From Candidatus Subteraquimicrobium carltonvillense (GTDB lineage Bacteria > Actinomycetota > Aquicultoria > Subteraquimicrobiales > Subteraquimicrobiaceae), in contig DDKQ01000010.1 in the NCBI GenBank assembly GCA_002339355.1, positions 1 to 16,143 of the forward strand: a stretch of 16,143 bases of DNA, written 5' to 3'. The notes beneath the pieces were generated by a model that worked only from the letters and a program-made list of their open reading frames with translations, was not told the origin of the DNA and did not search any database. Positions 7,372 to 14,972 of the stretch are shown piece by piece. The position numbers were made by a program, and so were the translations under genes. Numbering within the stretch: position 1 is the stretch's first letter; each line of letters starts with the position of its first letter.

Positions 7372-9954
7372 TTGAGTCAGTTGATTACCTTGAAGATAGA
7401 AGGCAGAGAGGTCACCGTTCCCGATGGTATAACGATCATTGAAGCAGCTACCCATACTGGTATCGATATTCCTCACCTTTGCTACTGTAAGGGTCTTGAA
7501 AGCACGGGGGCGTGTCGGTTATGCCTCGTTGAATTGGAGGGTGCCAAGGAATTGGTCGTCTCGTGCAGGAGGAAGGTCAAGTCTGGGATGGTGGTGCGAA
7601 CGAGAACGGACAGAGTCCTTGAAGCCAGGCGTTTCGTTGTAGAACTTATATTATCCAATCATCCAGGGGATTGTATGAGCTGTGAAAGGAATGGAACCTG
7701 CGAGCTTCAAAAGTATGCTTATGAGTTGGGGATCGAGAAAACGCGGTTTACGGTGAAAGATCTAGGTTACCCCGTGGATACGAGCAATCCACTGATTGAG
7801 AGAAATTACAACTTATGCATCCTTTGTGGGAGATGTATCAGAATATGTAAGACTCAGGGCAGCGACATTCTGGATTTCATGCAGAGGGGCATGGTAACAA
7901 AGGTCACCACACCCCTCGATAAACCCCTTCAGGAAGTTGATTGTGATTTTTGTGGCAGTTGTGTCGCGGTCTGTCCCGTGGCCGCTTTGTTGGAGAGAAG
8001 CCGCAAATTCCGTGGTAGGGAGTGGGAACTCAATAAGACTAAGACCGCCTGCTCTTATTGCGGTTGTAGCTGCGATTTACTGATCAACACAAAAAAAGGT
8101 GAAATCGTTAAGGTGACCACCGAGGAAAAAACGGACTATCTCTGCGCCAGGGGTAGATTCGGTTGGGATTACGTCCAAAATGGAGAAAGACTTAAAGTTC
8201 CCCGGATTAAAAGGGATGGCAAATTGGTCGAATGTACTTGGGATGAGGCATTGGACTATGTGGCAAGGCGGTTATCAAAAATAAAAGATACCCATGGTCC
8301 CCATAGCCTAGGAGGAATAGTCTCCGCTCATCATACCAATGAAGTGATTTATCTCTTTCAGAGGTTCATGAGGGCCTGCTTGGGCACGAATAATGTCGAT
8401 AGTTCGGTCAGGCTTTTGAGCTATCCAGCCGTAGCGGACTTCATTGAGGTATTTGGGACCCCCGATGTAGCTTGTTCCCTCGCCGAGATAGAGGAAGCCG
8501 ATACACTATTCATCGTTCATTCGGATGTCGATATGAGTTCTCCTTTTGTCGGTGTCGAGATAAAAAGGGCTTCAAAAAGGGAAGCGAAATTGGTAACCAT
8601 CGATCCAAGAAGCACCAGAGTCGCCGAGATATCTCACTTATATTTAAGACTAAAACCGGGCACCGAAGCCATTTTGCTCAATGGCATAGCTCATTGCATG
8701 TTGGAAGAGGGTTTATATAGCCGAGAATTCGTCGAGACGAAATGCAGCAATATGGATCAGTTTAAAGAATTTTTGACCAAGCAAGCCAGGGATGTGGAGA
8801 GGAAGACAGGGGTTTCGAAGGAAAGCATCGCCAAAGCCGCGAGATTCTATGGAGAGAGCGATAAAAAGGTAGTAATCATCTTTTCACCGGAAGCGAGTGA
8901 CATCCAAAGCGTTCACGCCATTATAAATTTGCTGTTACTGACGGGAAGAGTGAAAGGAGGAGTATTCCCTTACATGCCTCTCTGCAATCTTCGAGGTGCC
9001 GCCGATATGGGTGCTCTTTCGGAGTTTTATCCCGGCTGCAAAGTGGTAGATGATTCAACAACCAGGAGGAAGCTTGAAAGGATTTATGGAGCAGCACTGC
9101 CAGATAAACCGGGTCTTTCGTCCCTGGAGATGATCCAATCCGGTACCACCATTTCGGGCCTGTATATCTTGGGTGAAAATCCGGTTGTCTCCTTCCCAAA
9201 TACGACGGAAACTGTGAAGGCTCTCACCTCCCTTGATTTTCTGGTTGTTCAAGACATTTTCCTAACCGAAACTGCGAAATTGGCTGATGTGGTCCTGCCG
9301 GGAATAAGTTTCGCCGAGAGTTCTGGTACGTTCACCAACTCGGAGGGTAAGGTGAAGGTGATAAATAGAGCAATAGATCCTCTGGCCAGGCCGGATTGGA
9401 AGATAATAGCCGAGTTATCGAGTAAAATGGGTTATCCCCTGGATTATGATTCAGAGGAAAAGATCATGGATGAAATAAAGACCCTCATTCCGGCATATTC
9501 CGGTGGGAGCTGGGATCGGAAGGAAAGATACTCATTCATAATGGCGGATATGGGTAGATCATACGAGACCCCAGATAGCACACATCCATATTTGTTGATG
9601 ACCGGTCCGACCAAATTCGATTTTTATGATGGATCCCGGACGAGCAGGTCAAGGATATCCCAGCTTGAGCCATTCCAAGGTGAGTACCTGGGGATAAATC
9701 CAGAGGATGCTAAATCCTTGGGGATAACGGAGGGGTCTAAAGTCTTGGTTTCATCTAAAAGAGGCAGTATAACCGTTGCGGCGAAGATAGATGAATCATT
9801 GCCCCTGGGTCTGGTGTTCATGCCGGCACATTTCTCTGGATCCAATGTACTCACGACTTCGGATATCGAACCTACCACAAGGACAAGGAAGATTCAGCTA
9901 TCCGCAGTGGCAATTTCACAACTCGAGGAAGTGGGGGAAGTGACTAATGAGTGA
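7372..9954 (+). CDS. Molybdopterin-oxidoreductase-family protein, FdhA/NuoG-like, without the catalytic Sec/Cys
   Basis: This 860-residue protein starts at TTG 7372 after GGGGAAGGA. Domains in order: [2Fe-2S] (Cys37, 48, 51, 65); His-Cys [4Fe-4S] (His97, Cys101, 104, 110); two [4Fe-4S] motifs (Cys149/152/155/159 and Cys191/194/197/201); the molybdopterin-family [4Fe-4S] domain (Cys227, 230, 234, 258); the long catalytic domain; and the C-terminal dinucleotide-binding domain (NPEDAKSLGI, NVLTTSDIEP). This is the layout of NAD(P)-linked formate dehydrogenase. However, at the metal site the family pattern VDxxAR-x-(U/C)-HGP reads VDSSVRLLSYP, so the Sec/Cys is Leu349 and the next His is Ser350. 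The conserved Lys near the cluster (CxKG) is Arg260. Formate oxidation is therefore unlikely; a NuoG-like electron-transfer role is more plausible. It overlaps acsA by 8 nt. Confidence 0.88.
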   Translation: MSQLITLKIEGREVTVPDGITIIEAATHTGIDIPHLCYCKGLESTGACRLCLVELEGAKELVVSCRRKVKSGMVVRTRTDRVLEARRFVVELILSNHPGDCMSCERNGTCELQKYAYELGIEKTRFTVKDLGYPVDTSNPLIERNYNLCILCGRCIRICKTQGSDILDFMQRGMVTKVTTPLDKPLQEVDCDFCGSCVAVCPVAALLERSRKFRGREWELNKTKTACSYCGCSCDLLINTKKGEIVKVTTEEKTDYLCARGRFGWDYVQNGERLKVPRIKRDGKLVECTWDEALDYVARRLSKIKDTHGPHSLGGIVSAHHTNEVIYLFQRFMRACLGTNNVDSSVRLLSYPAVADFIEVFGTPDVACSLAEIEEADTLFIVHSDVDMSSPFVGVEIKRASKREAKLVTIDPRSTRVAEISHLYLRLKPGTEAILLNGIAHCMLEEGLYSREFVETKCSNMDQFKEFLTKQARDVERKTGVSKESIAKAARFYGESDKKVVIIFSPEASDIQSVHAIINLLLLTGRVKGGVFPYMPLCNLRGAADMGALSEFYPGCKVVDDSTTRRKLERIYGAALPDKPGLSSLEMIQSGTTISGLYILGENPVVSFPNTTETVKALTSLDFLVVQDIFLTETAKLADVVLPGISFAESSGTFTNSEGKVKVINRAIDPLARPDWKIIAELSSKMGYPLDYDSEEKIMDEIKTLIPAYSGGSWDRKERYSFIMADMGRSYETPDSTHPYLLMTGPTKFDFYDGSRTSRSRISQLEPFQGEYLGINPEDAKSLGITEGSKVLVSSKRGSITVAAKIDESLPLGLVFMPAHFSGSNVLTTSDIEPTTRTRKIQLSAVAISQLEEVGEVTNE

Positions 9955-11917
9955 ATACAAGAAGAGGGGTAAATCATCAAATCCGGTGAGCATTCGTTCC
10001 GAAACTAGCTGCGTGGCGAGCATTAAGATGCTGGATAAGACGGCCAGAGAGGGTGTTACCACCGCTTTTCAGCGGTCCAAGGAGAAAAGGCCATGTCCCT
10101 TTGGAAGTGTGGGATCCTGTTGCAAGGTGTGTAACATGGGTCCGTGCCGAATCATCCACAAGGAAACCGGTCCCGAGGTTGGGGTGTGTGGCGCGACACC
10201 TGAGGTCATCGCGGCTAGAAATTTTGGTCGCATGATCGCTGCTGGAACAGCTGCCCACTCGGATCACGCTAGAGAGGTTGTCCTAACCTTTTTGGCAGCA
10301 GCCAGAGGCGAGGCACCAGCATATGAAATCAAAGATGAAGAGAAGCTGAAAATGATAGCAAGTGTTCTTGGAGTGGGCCTGGATGGAAAGAATAAAAATC
10401 AAATAGCCATCGAGGTGGGAGAGAAGGCGCTCGCAGAATTCGGCAAGCAAGAGGAGGAGCTTCACTTCATAAAGCGAGCTCCTACAACCAGACAAAAGTT
10501 ATGGAGGGACCTCGGTATTGCTCCCAGAGGTATTGATCGTGAAATTGTGGAAACGATGCACCGAACGAGCATTGGTGTGGATCAAGATTACAGGAATATA
10601 ATCTTTCATGGTTGTCGAACCGCTCTGGGTGACGGTTGGGGTGGCTCTATGATCGCCACTGAACTGCAGGACGTCATGTTTGGCACACCTGTTCCTTTAA
10701 GGGCGAAGGTTAATTTAGGGGTCCTCAAAGGGGACGAAGTCAACATCATCGTCCATGGACACGAGCCATTGTTACCCGAGGCAATGGTTATCGCCTCTCG
10801 AGACCAGGAGTTACTCGATTTAGCGAAGAAAGCTGGGGCAAGGGGGATAAACATCGCGGGGATATGTTGTACCGCGAATGAACTTTTGATGAGGCATGGG
10901 ATACCCATAGCTGGTAATTTCTTGCAGCAGGAATTGGCCATCGCAACGGGAGCAGTTGAAGTCATGGTCGTAGATGTCCAATGCGTTATGCAATCTCTAC
11001 CATCGGTGGCTCAGTGTTATCACACGGAGATCGTCACTACATCGCGAAAGGCGAAAATACAGGGTGCAATCCATCTCGAATTCCACCCTCATAATGCCAT
11101 CAATGTAGCAAAGGATATAATAAAACGAGCCATTGCGAACTATCCAAAGAGGGGAAATGTGGATATACCAGAGGAAAAGATGGAGCTCATCGCCGGTTTC
11201 AGCCACGAGACGATAGAGTATATCCTGGGAGGGAAATTCCGCTACTCATATCGTCCCTTAAACGACAATATAATCAACGGGAGGATAAGGGGAGTTGTCG
11301 GCGTTGTGGGGTGCAATAATCCCCGCGTGAAGTCGGATTTCGTTCACACCACGCTGGTCAAAGAGCTAATCGCCAACAATGTTCTGGTCCTAACCACCGG
11401 CTGCTCCGCCATCAGTTGCGCCAAGGAAGGATTGTTGGTTCCCGAGGCAGCTGAACTCGCTGGCTCTGGACTGCGAGAGGTCTGCGAGGCGGTAGGGATG
11501 CCCCCAGTGCTTCACTGTGGCTCTTGTGTGGATAACAGCCGCATCTTAACTGCAGCTTCTGAGATAATAAGGGAGGGGGGATTGGGTGACGATATTCACC
11601 AGATACCCGCCGCCGGTTGTGCTCCCGGTTGGATGAGCGAAAAAGCCATAGCCATCGGTCAATACTTCGTCGCCAGTGGAGTGATGGTCGTATTTGGGGT
11701 GTCCTTCCCGACCCTGGGAAGCGAGACCCTATGCGACTTCTTATTTAGAGAACTCGAGGAACTTACGGGAGCTAAGTGGGTTTATGAACCTGATCCAATG
11801 GAGATGGCAAGGATATTAATCGATCGCATCGACCGAAATAGAAAAGCTCTGGGAATCGATAAGAAGATAGAAAGGGTGCTTTATGACATGGAGATGAGGA
11901 GGATGCTTCGTGTCTAA
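9947..11917 (+). CDS. acsA: AcsA/CooS: Ni-containing CO dehydrogenase catalytic subunit
   Basis: The 656-residue protein interconverts CO2 and CO, supplying CO to acetyl-CoA synthase. Spacing of the N-terminal cysteines exactly matches the family: D-cluster Cys50 and Cys58, B-cluster Cys59, Cys62, Cys67 and Cys81. Probable C-cluster ligands are a His of HGHEP (270 or 272), Cys308 (GICC), Cys346 (DVQC), Cys456 (GCNNP), Cys486 (TTGC) and Cys527 (CGSC). The GWMSEKA segment carries the family's catalytic-lysine motif. The fold therefore looks fully active. ATG 9947 lies inside the end of the FdhA/NuoG-like gene (ATGAGTGA), behind a G-rich site at about 9932-9939. The stop overlaps the acsB start by 8 nt (GTGTCTAA). 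This double coupling ties CODH production to both the electron-transfer module and AcsB. Confidence 0.97.
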   Translation: MSEYKKRGKSSNPVSIRSETSCVASIKMLDKTAREGVTTAFQRSKEKRPCPFGSVGSCCKVCNMGPCRIIHKETGPEVGVCGATPEVIAARNFGRMIAAGTAAHSDHAREVVLTFLAAARGEAPAYEIKDEEKLKMIASVLGVGLDGKNKNQIAIEVGEKALAEFGKQEEELHFIKRAPTTRQKLWRDLGIAPRGIDREIVETMHRTSIGVDQDYRNIIFHGCRTALGDGWGGSMIATELQDVMFGTPVPLRAKVNLGVLKGDEVNIIVHGHEPLLPEAMVIASRDQELLDLAKKAGARGINIAGICCTANELLMRHGIPIAGNFLQQELAIATGAVEVMVVDVQCVMQSLPSVAQCYHTEIVTTSRKAKIQGAIHLEFHPHNAINVAKDIIKRAIANYPKRGNVDIPEEKMELIAGFSHETIEYILGGKFRYSYRPLNDNIINGRIRGVVGVVGCNNPRVKSDFVHTTLVKELIANNVLVLTTGCSAISCAKEGLLVPEAAELAGSGLREVCEAVGMPPVLHCGSCVDNSRILTAASEIIREGGLGDDIHQIPAAGCAPGWMSEKAIAIGQYFVASGVMVVFGVSFPTLGSETLCDFLFRELEELTGAKWVYEPDPMEMARILIDRIDRNRKALGIDKKIERVLYDMEMRRMLRV

Positions 11918-14900
11918 AATCATAGCTTCAGCTGCCATAAGGGGTGCCCATAATATTGTCAAAAGGGCGGAGGAAAATCTCAAAAAAGCCATCGAGAATT
12001 ATGGACCGGATAAGAAGGTGGAGTTCCCCAATACGGGGTATTATCTCCCTGTGATTTATGGGGTCACGGGAATGAAGGTGAGCACCTTAGGCGATATGCT
12101 CCTGGTGTTAGAGAGGGCTAAAGCGCTTCTTCCCCCAGTCCCTGACAAGCGTTTGTGGCTGCCTTATCTTGGTCCCGCACTGGATGCGGGAATGGCCACC
12201 CTATTTGCTGACGAAATCATCGAGGCCATAAAGTATGTTAATAAGAACATTCCCTATACCATGACCACTAGTCCCACGGATGAGAATATTTGGCTGGGAG
12301 CGGCGGATGATGTCATCATGCGGGAGAGGGGAATCGAATTCGTGGATGGCACGGCTCCCGGTTTTGCAGCCATGGTGGGAGCCGCTCCAACCAATGAGAT
12401 CGCTGTGAAAATCGCCCGGGAGCTGCAAGAGAAGAACTTATATGTTTTCATGTCAGCCAGTACCAATGGGAAGAACATGGCGGAGCAACTCGCCGAAGAG
12501 GGAATTCAAATGGGTTGGGAGACCAGGCTCGTCCCCTTCGGTAAGGATATCACGGCGACCGTCTTCTCCTTGGGCTTCGCGGCCAGGGCAGCCATGGCCT
12601 TTGGTGGAATCAAACCCGGAGATTTTAAACGAATTTTGCTCTACAACAGGCATCGCATCTTTGCCTTCGTTATAGCCTTGGGAGAAGTGGACGACGAAAA
12701 ATATGCCCAAGCCGCAGGGGCAATCAACTTCGGATTCCCTACCATTGCCGATACGGATATCCCACAGATACTTCCCACGGGCATTTGCCTCTACGAGCAT
12801 GTGGTCTCAAGTGTCCCCCACGATGAGATTGTTCCCAAGGCCATTGAGGTTCGGGGGTTGAAGATTACCGTCACCGAGGTCCCCGTGCCTGTTTCTTATG
12901 GACCAGCCTTCGAGGGCGAGCGAGTGAGGAAAGAGAATCTTTTTGTGGAATTTGGGGGCGGCAAATCTCCATCCTTTGAATTGCTCTTGATGAAGGGCAC
13001 TGATGAGGTGGAGGACGATAAGATCGAAGTCGTCGGCAAGGAAATCGATGATATCTCCGAGGGATCCTTGCTCCCGCTCGGTATTCTAATCCATGTAGCT
13101 GGGAGCAAGATGCAGAAGGATTTCGAACCCATCTTAGAGCGACAGCTTCACCATTTCATCAATGGTGCTCAAGGTGTCATGCACATGGGTTCACGCGATA
13201 TTGTTTGGATAAGAATCGCCAAGGATGCCAAGGAAAAAGGCTTTAAGCTCCGCCATTTGGGCGACATAATTAGAGCCAAACTTTTGGCTGATTTCCCAGC
13301 CATCGTGGATAAGGTCCAAGTCACCATATATATCGATGAGGATGGGGTAAAGGAATTACTCCCGACGGCCAGAGCCATCTATCACCAGAGAGATGAGCGC
13401 GTGGCGGGTATGATCGATGAGGGCGTCGATGTTTGGTATTCATGTACGCTCTGCCAAAGTTTTGCTCCAGACCACGTGTGCGTAATTTCGCCTCAAAGAT
13501 TGGGGCTCTGTGGGGCTTATAATTGGCTCGATGGAAAAGCAGCTTTTGAAATAAACCCCACGGGACCCAATCAGCCCGTGAACAAAGGGGAAATTATCGA
13601 TGCGGTTAAGGGTCAGTTCAAAGGGGTAAATGAATTCGTCTACAAGGCCTCCCATAACAAGATAGAAAAGGTCAGCATGTATAGCATGATGGAAGACCCA
13701 ATGACCTCCTGTCTTGTCGCTGGCACCGAAATAATCCTCGATAACCAACCCGTCCAAATTGGAAATTTCATCGATAAGCATCGAGGAGGAGAGGCATATA
13801 CTAAGGTAAGAGCCCTAACGCTTAGGTCTGGCAAAGTTGCTTCGGAAAACTTAGTCGCCATGCAGAAGTTTCTTGCTCCGAGGAAGCTGATTAAGTTGGT
13901 GACAAAATCCGGTGTGGAGCTAATACTCACCCCGGACCATGGGGTAGCAATCGATCGACCTGAGGGACTGAGCTGGGTAAGGGCCGATCAAATAAAGGTT
14001 AGAGATAGGGTTATTTCCCTTAAGAAACTGAACCTTGAAACAAATTTACTCGAAACGATCGATCTTATTCCCGATGATTTTAGGGTTATTGATGATAAGT
14101 TCCTTCAAATACTCAAAAACAAACTGGTAGCTCGATATGGATCATTTGCAGCTGCATGCTACAAAGTAGGCATAATGAAATCCGATCCAAGAGTAAAATC
14201 GCTTCCCATAGGTGCGTTGAAGAAAGTGGTGGCTGAATTGGATGAGGATTGGAGTCAAGTAAGGAGATTGATAAGAAGAATTGCTCGAGGTGCTTCTGTG
14301 GTCGATATTCCCCAAATGAATCCCAATCTATTTTATCTGATGGGGCTGGTTGCCTCCGACGGTTCAATAACCAAGAGAGGTAAATATGAGTATTTCATGA
14401 GCTTCATTAACACCAGCGAAAATTTAATCACCATGTTCAAGGATACTTATCAGCAGCTATTTCCCTCTCGACATATTGGAGTCAGGAAAAGGAGGTTAAA
14501 CCCTTCAACCGTTCGAGATCGAGAGGTAAAACCGGCTAAAGCATGTTTCCATTGCTACTTCAATAATCCAGTGTTTGGTGTCCTCTGTGAGCACTATGGA
14601 ATTAAAATCGGGTCTCGAGGAAATTGGAATCTAGCAAGAATGATCTCTTTACCTGAAGAGTTCATTTCAGCCTTCATAGCTGGACTCTTCGATGGAGATG
14701 GAAGCATCCGTATCCGAAAGTACGATGGTAAATGGAATATAGGTGAAGCCTATCTTTGCATTGAGGATAAAAGGGCAGCACTCCATCTTCAGTTGCTACT
14801 CAAAAGGCTGGGTATCGTGGGCAATATACGGAAGAGTGGATCTGTGTACAAGATAGTAATGCATGGTAGCGCCTTAGCCCAATTTGCGCAGTTAATTCCC

Positions 14901-14972
14901 ATCCGCCATAAGGAAAAGAAGAGAGTTTTGCAACAAATTGGGATTTTAGCTGCTCAGGAAGGAAATGGATAA
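11910..14972 (+). CDS. acsB: AcsB N-terminal part (residues 1-600) fused to intein N-part with LAGLIDADG endonuclease
   Basis: The first 600 of 1020 residues are bacterial acetyl-CoA synthase, which joins CO, a methyl group and CoA. A-cluster cysteines 512, 515, 524 and 534 (CTLCQSFAP, HVC, GLCG) correspond with a constant offset of six to Moorella Cys506, 509, 518 and 528. At MTS600 the protein switches to an intein. Cys601 opens block A (CLVAGTEI), block B is LILTPDHGVAI, and two endonuclease motifs follow: LMGLVASDGS (catalytic Asp817) and IAGLFDGDGS (Asp930). The ORF then ends shortly after the endonuclease domain, before the intein C-terminal blocks. The GTG start at 11910 is 7 nt after GAGGAGG and overlaps acsA. 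Alone this product lacks the A-cluster CGC motif and cannot be active. The rest is encoded in the next, overlapping frame. Confidence 0.95.
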   Translation: MSKIIASAAIRGAHNIVKRAEENLKKAIENYGPDKKVEFPNTGYYLPVIYGVTGMKVSTLGDMLLVLERAKALLPPVPDKRLWLPYLGPALDAGMATLFADEIIEAIKYVNKNIPYTMTTSPTDENIWLGAADDVIMRERGIEFVDGTAPGFAAMVGAAPTNEIAVKIARELQEKNLYVFMSASTNGKNMAEQLAEEGIQMGWETRLVPFGKDITATVFSLGFAARAAMAFGGIKPGDFKRILLYNRHRIFAFVIALGEVDDEKYAQAAGAINFGFPTIADTDIPQILPTGICLYEHVVSSVPHDEIVPKAIEVRGLKITVTEVPVPVSYGPAFEGERVRKENLFVEFGGGKSPSFELLLMKGTDEVEDDKIEVVGKEIDDISEGSLLPLGILIHVAGSKMQKDFEPILERQLHHFINGAQGVMHMGSRDIVWIRIAKDAKEKGFKLRHLGDIIRAKLLADFPAIVDKVQVTIYIDEDGVKELLPTARAIYHQRDERVAGMIDEGVDVWYSCTLCQSFAPDHVCVISPQRLGLCGAYNWLDGKAAFEINPTGPNQPVNKGEIIDAVKGQFKGVNEFVYKASHNKIEKVSMYSMMEDPMTSCLVAGTEIILDNQPVQIGNFIDKHRGGEAYTKVRALTLRSGKVASENLVAMQKFLAPRKLIKLVTKSGVELILTPDHGVAIDRPEGLSWVRADQIKVRDRVISLKKLNLETNLLETIDLIPDDFRVIDDKFLQILKNKLVARYGSFAAACYKVGIMKSDPRVKSLPIGALKKVVAELDEDWSQVRRLIRRIARGASVVDIPQMNPNLFYLMGLVASDGSITKRGKYEYFMSFINTSENLITMFKDTYQQLFPSRHIGVRKRRLNPSTVRDREVKPAKACFHCYFNNPVFGVLCEHYGIKIGSRGNWNLARMISLPEEFISAFIAGLFDGDGSIRIRKYDGKWNIGEAYLCIEDKRAALHLQLLLKRLGIVGNIRKSGSVYKIVMHGSALAQFAQLIPIRHKEKKRVLQQIGILAAQEGNG
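14338..14708 (+). other. Two-motif LAGLIDADG homing endonuclease region within the intein
   Basis: Motif 1 (LMGLVASDGS, about residues 810-819) and motif 2 (IAGLFDGDGS, about 923-932) are about 113 residues apart, normal for a single-chain endonuclease that acts as a pseudo-dimer. Both catalytic aspartates (Asp817, Asp930) are present and no stop interrupts the domain. It could still cut an intein-free acsB allele. The domain appears to end at about IPIRHKEKKRVLQQI, just before the frame break. Confidence 0.85.
14956..14972 (+). promoter_or_regulatory. Shine-Dalgarno and 8-nt stop/start overlap between the two acsB-intein frames
   Basis: AGGAAGGAA (14956-14964) lies directly before ATG 14965, with an AGGA core 5 nt from the ATG. 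The ATG overlaps the upstream TAA as ATGGATAA (14965-14972). This is the same 8-nt overlap geometry as nuoE/nuoF, the FdhA-like gene/acsA, and acsA/acsB. The second frame is closed upstream by TAG at 14947-14949, so any frame change must occur between 14950 and 14972. These signals make real initiation at 14965 plausible. Confidence 0.6.

Noticed and set aside
7372..9954. Calling this gene an active formate dehydrogenase or a selenoprotein
   Set aside because: The ligand codon is TTG (Leu), no in-frame TGA interrupts the ORF, and the adjacent catalytic His is Ser.
14950..14972. Programmed ribosomal frameshift joining the two acsB-intein frames
   Set aside because: A +1 shift would be needed, but GGA at the P-site before TAA re-pairs poorly in the +1 frame and no known slippery motif is present. 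A start with SD or a simple indel explains the structure better.
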